This document shows positions 1 to 8,371 of a DNA stretch of 64,000 nt, piece by piece (the first letter of the stretch is position 1; every line of letters starts with the position of its first letter). Position numbers and translations under genes: made by a program. Source of the stretch: Nocardia xishanensis NBRC 101358 (lineage in GTDB: Bacteria > Actinomycetota > Actinomycetes > Mycobacteriales > Mycobacteriaceae); contig NZ_BDCF01000022.1 of the NCBI RefSeq assembly GCF_001613365.1, positions 1 through 64,000 on the forward strand, written 5' to 3'. The notes under the pieces were generated by a model. It ran no database searches. It worked only from the letters and a program-made list of their open reading frames with translations, and was not told the origin of the DNA.

Positions 1-1
1 C

Positions 2-322
2 GCCGTGCGCCGCGGCGAGGTGGCGCTCGCCGGCCTGCGCGGCCGCAGCGGACACAAGCCCGTCGAACAGGTCGCCGAACTCGCGGTGCGTGCCGAGATC
101 GCGGCGGGACTCGACGACCTCACAGTCCGATCCGAGAACGAAAATGCCTCGTCGGCAACCGATCCCACGTATGCGGGCGACGCGCTCGTCACCCACCGGG
201 ATGGCAGGAGCTGGCGGGTCACCGCGCGGACGGTCGCCTACGCCCCGCGTCAGGCCAGCTGCGGCGCGGCTCCGAAACCGGTCACCGCTCTCGTCGCCGA
301 CCCCATCCAGCCGCTGCCCTGA
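2..322 (+). CDS. C-terminal end of an unrecognised protein (5' truncated by window edge)
   Basis: The reading frame is open from the first bases of the window to a TGA at 320-322. It is strongly GC at third codon positions, as expected for coding sequence here. The start lies upstream, so only about 106 C-terminal residues are seen. They are rich in Ala, Arg and Val and show no domain I recognise. A GTG at position 5 could in principle be an internal start. No function is assigned. Confidence 0.5.
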   Translation, partial: AVRRGEVALAGLRGRSGHKPVEQVAELAVRAEIAAGLDDLTVRSENENASSATDPTYAGDALVTHRDGRSWRVTARTVAYAPRQASCGAAPKPVTALVADPIQPLP

Positions 323-647
323 TCTCCTGGGGCTGCCGCCTTCCTCGCCGCTATCTGTCGTCGCTTGCCGACGCGACACCGTTCGCGGCCCGAATATCTT
401 GCGCGTCAACGCGCTTGCGACGCATCCAGCCCCGTACGACGCTGTCGGCGTCCCCTTCGCAACCGGTGGCCACACGTCGATTCGCAGACGTAAGTGCTTG
501 TGCCATGGCAATTTGCGACAGTTCGGTGCCGAGTCGCTTCCCGGGTCCGTTGGTCCGCCGAGGTGCGGCTTCGGATACCGGCGCGGTCGGGTGCGGTGCG
601 AAGCAGGTAATGTCCGGCGGAATCGCGCCGGTCGAGGGAGGGACGAG
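323..647. other. Intergenic region with no recognisable gene
   Basis: This gap lies between the partial gene that ends at 322 and the proline-rich gene that starts at 648. I see only a GA-rich ribosome binding region at its 3' end (about 632-645). Overlapping open frames on both strands look like high-GC shadows. No clear terminator or operator palindrome was found. Confidence 0.5.
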
Positions 648-1436
648 ATGACGACACCGCCGTGGGGATCGCAGATGCCGGGGTACCCGCCCGGCCCACC
701 GCACGGCGTGCCGGGATATCCGCCGCAACCCTACGGCGGGCCTCCTGCCCCGCCGCCCGGTGGATATCCCGTTCCGCCGCACGGCCATCCGGCTCCACCG
801 CCGCACGGGCACGCGGTTCCGCTGCCCGGATGCCCTGCCCCGCCTCCGCAGGCCCCCGCGCTGCCCGGCTATCCGCCGCATGCCGCTCCACCACCTCCTG
901 GCTACCCCGCTCCGCCGAATCTCGAATTGCCCGGCAGCACCCCTGCGGTCAAGGCGTATCTCGCCGCGGTGACGCACCACATGACCGTCGGCCGCATGCA
1001 GATCGCGCAGCACATGGTCGGTCCGCTGATGAGCATGGTCGGCGTCACCGCGGTGATCGCGACCGCGCTCAACCCGATCGATCTCGTGCTCTGCGTCGCC
1101 ACCCTGGAGGAGATCTCCCCGGCCGCCGTGGACGACTTTCCGCGCCAGGTGAACGGTTTCGCCAAGAACCAGCGCAGGAGGAGCGTGTTCGGGGTGAAGG
1201 GCGGCGCGATGGGCGTGGCCGCGCTGGTGTCCGAACGCGTACATCCCGCGGCGGTGCAGGCGCTGCGTAATCGGCCGATGAGCTTCGGCTCGGTGGTGAC
1301 GCCCGCGGTGGTGGATCTGGGGAACCGGCAGCTGCACATCGCCTCGAACACGCCCGCCATCGGCCTGGCGATGTGGCACGGCGTGCGCTCGCAGGCGCGG
1401 TCGTATCTGCCGGAGCCGCGCTTGGTGCTGGGGTAG
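648..1436 (+). CDS. Proline-rich N-terminus protein with conserved C-terminal domain, unknown function
   Basis: A 262-residue protein in two parts. Residues 1 to about 95 are a low-complexity Pro/Gly/His/Tyr tract with repeats of the type PPGYP and PPHGHP. Residues about 100-262 form a compact, likely alpha-helical domain (AVKAYLAAVTHHMTVGRM and onward) with one hydrophobic stretch around LMSMVGVTAVIATAL. Proline-rich heads of this kind are common on mycolata membrane-associated or envelope proteins, but no specific family is recognised. The start at 648 is chosen because a purine-rich GAGGGAGGGACGAG ribosome binding site precedes it. The frame stays open upstream, but without coding character. 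Confidence 0.75.
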   Translation: MTTPPWGSQMPGYPPGPPHGVPGYPPQPYGGPPAPPPGGYPVPPHGHPAPPPHGHAVPLPGCPAPPPQAPALPGYPPHAAPPPPGYPAPPNLELPGSTPAVKAYLAAVTHHMTVGRMQIAQHMVGPLMSMVGVTAVIATALNPIDLVLCVATLEEISPAAVDDFPRQVNGFAKNQRRRSVFGVKGGAMGVAALVSERVHPAAVQALRNRPMSFGSVVTPAVVDLGNRQLHIASNTPAIGLAMWHGVRSQARSYLPEPRLVLG

Positions 1437-1443
1437 TCCCTCG

Positions 1444-2427
1444 TCACCAGTGGGTGCCGGGGACCCAGCGCGCGGCGCGGCGCAGCACGGCGCCGGTGGC
1501 TCGGCGCGCGGTCGACGACTGCCGCGGTTCCGGTGACGTGGCAACGGGTTCCGCGTCGTCCTCGGTGTCGGTGACCTCGCCCTTGGCGGCGGGAGAGTCC
1601 GGCAGCGCGCGGTAGTAGCGGTGCAGGATACGGTCGCGGAGCTTGGGCGTCAGTAGCGCGCCGTACTCGGCGAAGGTGCCGATCGGGACATCGATGCGCT
1701 TGGGGCGCTCGGTGAGCGCGCGCACGATCGTGGCCGCCGCCCATTCGGGCGATTCCGACGGGCCCTGGTCGCCGCTCGGTGTGATCATCGGCGTGCGCAC
1801 CAGCGGCATGTGGATGGTGGTGAAGGTGACGTCGTCGGCCATGGTCTCCACGGCGGCCACCTCGGTGAACTTGTCCAGCGCCGCCTTGCTGGCCAGGTAC
1901 GCGGCGAATCGGGGGGTCGCGACCTGCACGCCCGCGCTGCTGATCTGGACGACGTGGCCGAACTTGCGTTCGCGCATCTGGGGCAGCAGGGCGAGCGTCA
2001 TGCGTAGCGCGCCGAAGTAGTTGACCGCCATGGTGCGCTCGAAGTCGTGCAGGCGGTCGGTGGAGCGGTGGATGGCGCGGCGGATGGAGCGGCCCGCGTT
2101 GTTCACCAGCATGTCGACGTGGCCGTGCTCGTCGAGGATGGTCTTGACCGTGTGGTCGACGGAATCGGAATCGGTGACGTCGCACTGATATCCGTACGCC
2201 GAGCCGCCCGCGGCGCGGATCTCCTCGACCACGGTCGCGAGCTCGTCGCCGCGGCGGGCCAGCAGGAACACGGTGGCGCCCTTGGCGGCCACGGCCACCG
2301 CGGCGGCCCGGCCGATGCCGGAGGAGGCGCCGGTGATGAGAACGTGCCTGCCGGTCAGGTCCCGGTTGCGGCGGTTGTGTCGGATCTGCCCGCGCGCACC
2401 GGCGTCGTCGGCGGAAGCTTGGGTCAT
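1444..2427 (-). CDS. Short-chain dehydrogenase/reductase, fatty acyl reductase-like
   Basis: A 327-residue classical SDR. The NAD(P)-binding TGASSGIG motif is at residues 32-39, NNAG at 109-112, the catalytic Ser at about 163-164, and Tyr177-x3-Lys181 (YLASK). The segment NNAGRSIRRA and the following HDFERTMAVNYFGA closely resemble the mycobacterial Rv1543/AcrA-type SDRs, which are known or proposed fatty acyl-CoA reductases. The role in lipid reduction is an inference. The C-terminal 50 residues are basic and disordered-looking. The start at 2427 has a GGAG ribosome binding site. A 20-bp palindrome lies upstream and suggests repressor control. Confidence 0.85.
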   Translation of the reverse strand: MTQASADDAGARGQIRHNRRNRDLTGRHVLITGASSGIGRAAAVAVAAKGATVFLLARRGDELATVVEEIRAAGGSAYGYQCDVTDSDSVDHTVKTILDEHGHVDMLVNNAGRSIRRAIHRSTDRLHDFERTMAVNYFGALRMTLALLPQMRERKFGHVVQISSAGVQVATPRFAAYLASKAALDKFTEVAAVETMADDVTFTTIHMPLVRTPMITPSGDQGPSESPEWAAATIVRALTERPKRIDVPIGTFAEYGALLTPKLRDRILHRYYRALPDSPAAKGEVTDTEDDAEPVATSPEPRQSSTARRATGAVLRRAARWVPGTHW

Positions 2428-2475
2428 CGGGATTGCTCCTTTGTCGCGTCAACGGAGACGGCCAGGGTCGGCACG

Positions 2476-2495
2476 AACTTACTCTGAAGTAAGTT
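2476..2495. promoter_or_regulatory. Perfect 20-bp palindromic operator candidate upstream of the SDR gene
   Basis: The sequence AACTTACTCTGAAGTAAGTT has 8-bp perfect arms (AACTTACT/AGTAAGTT) around a 4-base centre. It is 49 bases upstream of the SDR start and is AT-rich against its surroundings. This is the form of a TetR-family operator. No TetR gene is adjacent, so the regulator is unknown. Confidence 0.6.
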
Positions 2496-2553
2496 TACCC
2501 GCCAAGTGGCGCTCGTCACGCGCGAGGACGTGTTCGAAGGAACGTCGAATAGA

Positions 2554-2569
2554 TCGAACATATGTGCGA
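2554..2569 (+). promoter_or_regulatory. LexA (SOS) box upstream of the TPR-like gene
   Basis: TCGAACATATGTGCGA matches the actinobacterial LexA consensus TCGAAC-N4-GTTCGA with one mismatch in the right half. It lies 12-27 bases upstream of the ATG at 2581, where LexA would block the promoter. A -10-like GATACT lies just downstream of it (2568-2573). Confidence 0.65.
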
Positions 2570-2580
2570 TACTCGTGCGC

Positions 2581-3036
2581 ATGGCGGACGATCGGATGGC
2601 GGACATCTTTGCCGCGGTGCGGCTCGGCAGCGGAAACCCGGAAGCGGCGCGGCGTGCGCTCGGCGCGCTGTGGGCGGAATTGGGCCCGTCCGGTGATCCC
2701 TTGCAGCGCTGCGTGATCGCGCATCATCTAGCCGTCCTACAGGAAAAGGACGAGGACGCGCTGAGCTGGGATCAGCGCGCGCTCGCCGCGGTGTTCGGTC
2801 CGGGCATCCCGCTGGACGAGGGCCTGCGCTGCTTCCTGCCCTCGCTGTACCTGAATCTGGCCGACAGCCACCGCAGGCTCGGCGATTTCGACGGCGCGCG
2901 AATGCAATTGGCTATCGCTCGCGGCCACTTGCGGATCCTGGCCGACGACGCTTACGGCGAGATGATTCGCGACGGGCTCGACCGGGTGGACGCCGCGGTG
3001 GCGGCAGGCTCCACCGAACGCGTTCGCGAGGGCTGA
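2581..3036 (+). CDS. Small helical TPR-like protein, probably SOS-controlled
   Basis: A 151-residue, mostly alpha-helical protein. It has paired-helix segments such as CVIAHHLAVLQEKDEDALSW and LYLNLADSHRRLGDFDGAR that resemble tetratricopeptide repeats, so a protein-interaction role is likely. No enzyme motif is seen. The ATG at 2581 is preferred over an upstream in-frame ATG at 2506. The LexA-type box at 2554-2569 and the -10-like GATACT just before 2581 fit a leaderless or near-leaderless transcript. It is followed by dnaE2, which has its own SOS box. The link to DNA damage is inferred from the promoter only. Confidence 0.7.
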   Translation: MADDRMADIFAAVRLGSGNPEAARRALGALWAELGPSGDPLQRCVIAHHLAVLQEKDEDALSWDQRALAAVFGPGIPLDEGLRCFLPSLYLNLADSHRRLGDFDGARMQLAIARGHLRILADDAYGEMIRDGLDRVDAAVAAGSTERVREG

Positions 3037-3136
3037 TCGTCCGGGGCGCGGACGGGCGGCGGATCGATGAGGGGTTCGCCGTCCGTCTGTTGCGACTCGG
3101 TATCCGTTGGGTATGCCCGTGCGCGTCCCTCCTTTA

Positions 3137-3152
3137 TCGAATGTATGTTCGA
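3137..3152 (+). promoter_or_regulatory. LexA (SOS) box upstream of dnaE2
   Basis: TCGAATGTATGTTCGA matches TCGAAC-N4-GTTCGA with one mismatch. It lies 18 bases before the dnaE2 ATG. In mycobacteria dnaE2 is a LexA-controlled, DNA-damage-induced gene, so position and sequence agree with family knowledge. Confidence 0.85.
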
Positions 3153-3170
3153 CGATGGAGGTGATACGTC

Positions 3171-6100
3171 ATGGGTTGGAGCAACGGCCCCCCGACCTGG
3201 GCGGAACTGGAGCGGGTGCTCTCCGGACGACCCGGCCGGACCAGCCCCGACGCCATGTACCCGGGCGACGGCGGCGACAGCCCGGCGTGGTCGCGCAAGC
3301 GCGAGCCGTACGTGGCCGAGCCGATGCGCCCCTGCGGCGCGGCGGTGCCGTACGCGGAACTGCACGCGCACTCGGCCTACAGCTTCCTGGACGGCGCCAG
3401 TCAGCCCGAAGAGCTGGTGGAGGAGGCAGTGCGGCTGGGGCTGGAGGCGATCGCGCTCACCGATCACGACGGCTTCTACGGAACCGTGCGCTTCGCCGAG
3501 GCGGCCAAGGAATGGGGGATGGCGACGGTCTTCGGCGCGGAGCTTTCGCTGGGTCCGCCGGACGCGCGGCGGCGCGCGGCGAAAGCCGCCACGCATGCCG
3601 ACGCGCCGGACTCGGCGCCGCGCACGGGCGCGCCTGACCCGGCCGGACCGCACCTGCTCGTGCTTGCCCGCGGCCAGGAGGGCTATCGGCGACTCTCCCG
3701 TGAGATCGCCGCCGCCCACCTGGCCGCAGGGGAGAAGGGCATCCTCCGCTACGACCTCGACGTCCTCACCGCGGCGGCGGGCGGGCACTGGCACATACTG
3801 ACCGGCTGCCGCAAAGGTCATCTCCGCCGAGCACTCGCCGAGGACCTACGCGCGGGCGACACCCGCCTGGCGCGAGCCGAGGCCGCGCTGCGCGAACTCG
3901 CCGAACGCTTCGGCGCCGAACGGGTCGGCGTCGAACTCACCCACCACGGCGTCCCGGAGGACGACGAGCGCAACGCCCACCTGATCGACCTGGCCGACCG
4001 GCTCGGTCTTCCCGTGATCGCCACCACCGGAGCGCATTTCGCCGCTCCTGCGCAACGCCGCCGCGCCATGGCGCTGGCCGCCATCCGGGCCAGGCAGAGC
4101 CTGGACGACATCGCGGGCTGGCTGGCGCCAACCGGCGGCGCGCACCTGCGCTCTGGCGCGGAGATGGCGCGGCTGTTCGCGGCCTGCCCCGACGCGGTGG
4201 CCAATGCCGCGGCGCTGGCTCGCGAGTGCGCCTTCGACCTGCGCCTCATCGCGCCGCAGCTGCCGCCCTTCGACGTGCCGGACGGCCACGACGAGAACAC
4301 TTGGCTGCGCGAACTCGCGCTCAGCGGCGCGGCCCGCCGCTACGGCTCGCCGCGGGAGAACCCGGCGGCCTACCGCCAGATCGAACACGAGCTCGAGGTG
4401 ATCGAGCAGCTCGGCTTCCCCGGCTATTTCCTGGTGGTGCACGATATCGTCAGCTTCTGCGCGGACAACGACATCCTGTGCCAGGGCCGGGGTTCGGCGG
4501 CCAACTCCGCGGTCTGCTACGCCATCGGCATCACCAATGTCGATCCGGTAGCCAATCAGCTGCTGTTCGAACGCTTCCTCTCGCCGGAACGCGACGGGCC
4601 GCCCGATATCGACGTTGACATCGAATCCGATCGCCGGGAGGAGGCGATCCAGCACGTCTACGCCAAGTACGGCCGTGAGTACGCCGCCCAGGTGGCCAAT
4701 GTGATCACCTATCGCGGCAAGTCCGCGGTGCGCGATGCCGCACGCGCGCTGGGCTTTTCGCCCGGACAGCAGGACGCGTGGAGCAAGCAGGTGAGCCGCT
4801 GGACGGGCGTCGGGGCCGAGACCGGCACCGATATCCCCGAGGAGGTCCTGCATTTGGCCGCCGACATCGAGGGTCTGCCGAGGCATCTCGGTATCCACTC
4901 CGGCGGCATGGTGATCTGCGACCGTCCCATCGCCGATGTGTGCCCGGTGGAGTGGGCGCGGATGGCGGGCCGCAGCGTATTGCAATGGGACAAGGACGAT
5001 TGCGCCGCGGTCGGGCTGGTGAAGTTCGACATGCTCGGGCTCGGCATGCTCTCCGCGCTGCACTACATGATCGATCTGGTGCGCGAGCACAAGCGCGTCG
5101 AGGTGGAACTGCACAAGCTCGACCTGAAGGAAGCCGCCGTCTACGAAATGCTTTCGCGCGCCGACTCGGTCGGCGTCTTCCAGGTGGAGTCGCGGGCGCA
5201 GATGGCCACCTTGCCCCGGCTGAAGCCGCGTGATTTCTACGACCTGGTGGTGCAGGTCGCGCTGATCCGTCCAGGCCCGATCCAGGGCGGCTCGGTGCAC
5301 CCCTACATCCGCCGCCGCAACGAGCGGGAGAAGTGGGACTACGACCATCCGGCGCTGGAGAATTCGCTCGGCCGCACCCTCGGCGTGCCGCTGTTCCAGG
5401 AACAGCTGATGCAGATGGCGGTCGACGTCGCCGGTTTCACCGCCGCCGAAGCCGATCAGCTGCGCCGCGCGATGGGTTCCAAACGTTCGCCGGAACGCAT
5501 GGAACGGATCAAGGCCCGTCTTTACCAGGGCATGCGCGAGCTGCACGGCATCACCGGTGAGGTCGCCGACCGCATCTACGAGAAGCTCTACGCCTTCGCG
5601 AATTTCGGCTTCCCCGAGAGCCATTCGCAGAGTTTCGCCGCGCTGGTGTTCTACTCGGCGTGGTTCAAGCTGCACTATCCGGCCGCGTTCTGCGCCGGAT
5701 TGCTGCGCGCCCAGCCGATGGGCTTCTATTCCCCGCAATCCTTGGTCGCAGACGCGCGCAGGCACGGGGTCGCGGTGCACGGCCCTGACATCAACGCCAG
5801 TCTCGCCGATGCCACCCTGGAGGCGACGGGCGACGAGGTCAGGCTCGGGCTGGCCGCGGTCCGTCATCTCGGCACGGAGGTTGCCGAGCGCATCGTCGCC
5901 GCTCGCCGCGAAAGTGGTCCGTACACTTCGTTTCTCGATCTGACCGGGCGGGTGCCGCTCACCGTCGCCCAAGCCGAATCGCTGGCGACCGCCGGTGCGC
6001 TCGGCAGTCTCGGCGTCAGCAGGCGCGAGGCGCTGTGGGCGGCGGGCGCCGCGGCGGGGGAACGCGCGGATCGGTTGCCCGGCACCGGGGCGGCGACCAC

Positions 6101-6533
6101 AGCGCCCGCCCTGCCCGGCATGAGCGATCTGGAACTCGCCGCCGCCGACGTGTGGGCCACCGGGATATCGCCAGGCCGCTACCCGACCGAATTCCTGCGC
6201 CCCCAGCTCGACGCGCTCGGCGCCGTCCCCGCAGCCGGACTGCTCGCCGTCCCCGACGGTTCCCGCGTACTGGTCGGCGGCGCGGTCACCCACCGCCAGC
6301 GCCCCGCCACCGCCGAAGGCGTCACCTTCCTCAACCTGGAGGACGAGACCGGCATGGTGAACGTGGTCTGCTCGGTGGGTCTGTGGACCCGCCATCGCCG
6401 CTTGGCCCAGAGCGCCACCGCCCTGCTCATCCGCGGCCGGGTGCAGAACGCGGAGGGAGCGGTGAGCGTCGTAGCGGAACATCTTCAGCGATTGCATCTC
6501 CGGATCGAGGGGAAGTCACGCGACTTCCGGTGA
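3171..6533 (+). CDS. dnaE2: Error-prone DNA polymerase III alpha subunit DnaE2
   Basis: A 1120-residue C-family DNA polymerase of the DnaE2 (ImuC) branch, which performs translesion synthesis after DNA damage. The N-terminal PHP domain begins near residue 60 (ELHAHSAYSFLDGAS). The polymerase active site PDIDVDIE carries Asp479, Asp481 and Asp483. An OB-fold segment (VTFLNLEDETGMVNVVCS) is near the C-terminus, and the protein ends in the SRDFR type tail common in DnaE2. The GGAGGT ribosome binding site and a LexA box support the start. The usual partner genes imuA' and imuB are not in this window. The last 36 bases of the gene are duplicated beyond the following vapBC cassette. Confidence 0.97.
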   Translation: MGWSNGPPTWAELERVLSGRPGRTSPDAMYPGDGGDSPAWSRKREPYVAEPMRPCGAAVPYAELHAHSAYSFLDGASQPEELVEEAVRLGLEAIALTDHDGFYGTVRFAEAAKEWGMATVFGAELSLGPPDARRRAAKAATHADAPDSAPRTGAPDPAGPHLLVLARGQEGYRRLSREIAAAHLAAGEKGILRYDLDVLTAAAGGHWHILTGCRKGHLRRALAEDLRAGDTRLARAEAALRELAERFGAERVGVELTHHGVPEDDERNAHLIDLADRLGLPVIATTGAHFAAPAQRRRAMALAAIRARQSLDDIAGWLAPTGGAHLRSGAEMARLFAACPDAVANAAALARECAFDLRLIAPQLPPFDVPDGHDENTWLRELALSGAARRYGSPRENPAAYRQIEHELEVIEQLGFPGYFLVVHDIVSFCADNDILCQGRGSAANSAVCYAIGITNVDPVANQLLFERFLSPERDGPPDIDVDIESDRREEAIQHVYAKYGREYAAQVANVITYRGKSAVRDAARALGFSPGQQDAWSKQVSRWTGVGAETGTDIPEEVLHLAADIEGLPRHLGIHSGGMVICDRPIADVCPVEWARMAGRSVLQWDKDDCAAVGLVKFDMLGLGMLSALHYMIDLVREHKRVEVELHKLDLKEAAVYEMLSRADSVGVFQVESRAQMATLPRLKPRDFYDLVVQVALIRPGPIQGGSVHPYIRRRNEREKWDYDHPALENSLGRTLGVPLFQEQLMQMAVDVAGFTAAEADQLRRAMGSKRSPERMERIKARLYQGMRELHGITGEVADRIYEKLYAFANFGFPESHSQSFAALVFYSAWFKLHYPAAFCAGLLRAQPMGFYSPQSLVADARRHGVAVHGPDINASLADATLEATGDEVRLGLAAVRHLGTEVAERIVAARRESGPYTSFLDLTGRVPLTVAQAESLATAGALGSLGVSRREALWAAGAAAGERADRLPGTGAATTAPALPGMSDLELAAADVWATGISPGRYPTEFLRPQLDALGAVPAAGLLAVPDGSRVLVGGAVTHRQRPATAEGVTFLNLEDETGMVNVVCSVGLWTRHRRLAQSATALLIRGRVQNAEGAVSVVAEHLQRLHLRIEGKSRDFR
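6498..6533 (+). repeat. Direct repeat, copy 1: 3' end of dnaE2
   Basis: These 36 bases, ending with the dnaE2 TGA, are repeated exactly at 7290-7325. Homology continues 11 bases further with three mismatches. The copy contains a 7-bp inverted repeat (GGAAGTC/GACTTCC, 4-base loop). The two copies bracket vapBC. Confidence 0.9.
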
Positions 6534-6613
6534 GCGTGTCCACGTGAATCGGGCGCCGGCCAGCCGGCGCCGCACACGCTGCGGCGCATTTCGCGGGTGG
6601 TACCCTATATGGC

Positions 6614-6856
6614 ATGATCAAGACGACCGTGTACCTCCCCGAAGATCTGGAGGTCCGGCTCGACGCCGAAGCCGCCGCGACGGGGGTGAGCAAGGCGGAA
6701 CTCATTCGACGGGGGATCACCATGCTGCTCGACTCATCGGACAGGCCCAAGGATGATCGACCGCTGCCGGTCTTTCGCAGTGGTCGATCGCGTAGTGCGG
6801 ACGAGATGGACGACGCGGTCTACGACCACATCAAGTCGCGGGCGGCGCGGCGGTGA
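6614..6856 (+). CDS. vapB: VapB-type ribbon-helix-helix antitoxin
   Basis: An 80-residue protein. The N-terminal MIKTTVYLPEDLEVRLDAEA is a typical ribbon-helix-helix DNA-binding strand and helix, followed by SKAELIRRGI. The C-terminal acidic and basic tail would wrap the toxin. It overlaps the following PIN toxin gene by 4 bases (GTGA), the classic antitoxin-toxin arrangement. By family knowledge it neutralises VapC and represses its own promoter. The pair lies between two copies of the dnaE2 3' end, a sign of insertion. Confidence 0.88.
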   Translation: MIKTTVYLPEDLEVRLDAEAAATGVSKAELIRRGITMLLDSSDRPKDDRPLPVFRSGRSRSADEMDDAVYDHIKSRAARR

Positions 6857-7287
6857 TCATCGTCGCCGATACTTCAGCCCTCTTCGCGGCTTTCGATCAG
6901 GACCAGGTGGAGCATGAGCAAGCGCTCCTGGTGATGGAAACCGAGACGTTGGTGATTTCGCCACTGGTCATGACCGAACTGGATCACCTCGTCCACCGCG
7001 ACCTCGGATTCGAGGCGGCGATGCAGGTCACCGATGCTCTGCTGGGACGTCTGATCGACGGGCGCTACAAGCTCGCGGAGTTGAAGCACGTCGATCTTGC
7101 GGCCGCGCAGTCGATTCGCGCCAAATACGAGGGTCTCCGGCTCGACTTGGCGGACGCTGTCGGCGTCGCACTCGCCGACAAGTATCGGACGGATTGCATA
7201 TTCACGTTGGACCAGCGCGACTTCCGGGCGATCGAGCCGCTGACGCCAGGCGTGGACACCTTCCGAATCCTGCCCGCGGACCTCTGA
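6853..7287 (+). CDS. vapC: VapC-type PIN-domain ribonuclease toxin
   Basis: A 144-residue PIN domain. Metal-binding acidic residues are Asp6 (VADTSAL), Glu42 (MTELDH), Asp98/Asp101 (LDLADAV) and Asp120/Asp123 near the C-terminus. VapC toxins cleave RNA, often tRNA or rRNA, when released from VapB. The start is a GTG that overlaps the vapB stop codon, indicating translational coupling. The dnaE2 tail duplicate begins three bases after its stop codon. Confidence 0.9.
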   Translation: MIIVADTSALFAAFDQDQVEHEQALLVMETETLVISPLVMTELDHLVHRDLGFEAAMQVTDALLGRLIDGRYKLAELKHVDLAAAQSIRAKYEGLRLDLADAVGVALADKYRTDCIFTLDQRDFRAIEPLTPGVDTFRILPADL

Positions 7288-7289
7288 CA

Positions 7290-7325
7290 CTCCGGATCGA
7301 GGGGAAGTCACGCGACTTCCGGTGA
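7290..7325 (+). repeat. Direct repeat, copy 2: duplicated dnaE2 3' end
   Basis: An exact copy of 6498-6533, including the codons for the DnaE2 tail and its TGA, but with no coding context here. It lies directly downstream of vapC and 81 bases upstream of the lipoprotein start. It marks the right border of the vapBC insertion. Confidence 0.9.
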
Positions 7326-7405
7326 CCGGATCCACGCCCATCCGGCTCATGAACGCGGCGAACGAGTTCGGTGACCGGGTGCACCGTGACGGTTACGCTG
7401 CGAGC

Positions 7406-8371
7406 ATGCGGAAGCTTGCTGTGCTGTGCGTCGGTCTGCTCGGGTTGGCGCTGCTCGTCGGCTGCGGCGCCGACAAGAATGCCGGGTCGGGGGGTTCGAC
7501 GGCAGTGACGGCCGGGCCGGCGCCGGTGTCGCCGCCCGGGTTCAAGGAGCAGGCGCCCGCGCCGGGCGAGGGCCGCGGGCAGGACACCGGCACCGTAGAC
7601 CGCAAGGAGGTCGTCACCGGAAGCATCGCGCTCACCGCGGGCGATCCGATCGCGGCCGCGGCACGGGTCGCCGAGCGGGTGCGCGAGGCGGGCGGCAGGC
7701 TGGACAGCCGCACCGAACAGCCCGGCACTGACGACATCGACCCCAGCGCCTCGCTGACCGTGCGGGTGCCCGCGGACAAGACCGACGCGTTCGTGAACGG
7801 TCTCGGCGGGATCGGCACCCTCACCAGGGTGAGCGTCAACCGCGACGACGTCACCATGCAGTGGGAGGACCTCGACGCCAGGATCAAGGCGCTGCAAGCC
7901 TCGGTCGACCGCCTGCGCGCGCTGATCACCAGCGCCGCGAGCACCGCCGACCTCATCGCCGCCGAGCAGGCGCTGTCCAGCCGCCAGGGTGAACTCGACA
8001 GCCTCACCGCGCAGAAACGTCTCCTCGACGATCAGGTCGCGCTTTCCACGCTCACCATCGAGATCACCACGACCGCAAAGGATTCCGACGAGGGACCGAG
8101 CAACTTCTGGGACGGCGTCGTCGCGGGCTGGAACTCCCTGGTCGACTGGCTGAAGGACGCGATCGTGTTCATCGGCAAGGCGATTCCCTGGCTCGGCTTC
8201 CTCGCGATCATCGGCGGCCTGGTCTTCGGCCTCGTCCGCGTCGTGCGCCGCAAGCGCCGAACCCCTTCCGCCCCCACCGGTCTCGCGCAGCCGACGACCG
8301 TGGCCGCCCAGACAGGAGCTCCCGATGCCACCGACAGTGGTCAGGGCGATCATAAAACCGAACAGCCGTAA
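7406..8371 (+). CDS. DUF4349-family lipoprotein with coiled coil and C-terminal membrane helix
   Basis: A 321-residue protein. The signal peptide MRKLAVLCVGLLGLALLVGC carries the lipobox LVGC (lipid-modified Cys20). The middle domain of about 140 residues (VVTGSIALTAGDPIAAAARV onward) is typical of DUF4349. It contains a predicted coiled coil (IKALQASVDRLRALI and EQALSSRQGELDSL), followed by a transmembrane helix (WLGFLAIIGGLVFGLVRVV) and a basic cytoplasmic tail. The function is unknown; the topology suggests an envelope scaffold or sensor. The ATG at 7406 is chosen because it gives the lipoprotein signal. Its 3' end overlaps the next gene by 47 bases. Confidence 0.85.
   Translation: MRKLAVLCVGLLGLALLVGCGADKNAGSGGSTAVTAGPAPVSPPGFKEQAPAPGEGRGQDTGTVDRKEVVTGSIALTAGDPIAAAARVAERVREAGGRLDSRTEQPGTDDIDPSASLTVRVPADKTDAFVNGLGGIGTLTRVSVNRDDVTMQWEDLDARIKALQASVDRLRALITSAASTADLIAAEQALSSRQGELDSLTAQKRLLDDQVALSTLTIEITTTAKDSDEGPSNFWDGVVAGWNSLVDWLKDAIVFIGKAIPWLGFLAIIGGLVFGLVRVVRRKRRTPSAPTGLAQPTTVAAQTGAPDATDSGQGDHKTEQP

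Noticed and set aside
3846..6497. Very long minus-strand open frame opposite dnaE2
   Set aside because: It is fully antisense to a certain gene, rich in His, Gln and Arg as expected for a high-GC shadow, and has no domain.
6498..7325. Complete integrative element or prophage around vapBC
   Set aside because: Only two small genes lie between the repeats. There is no integrase, excisionase or transposase.
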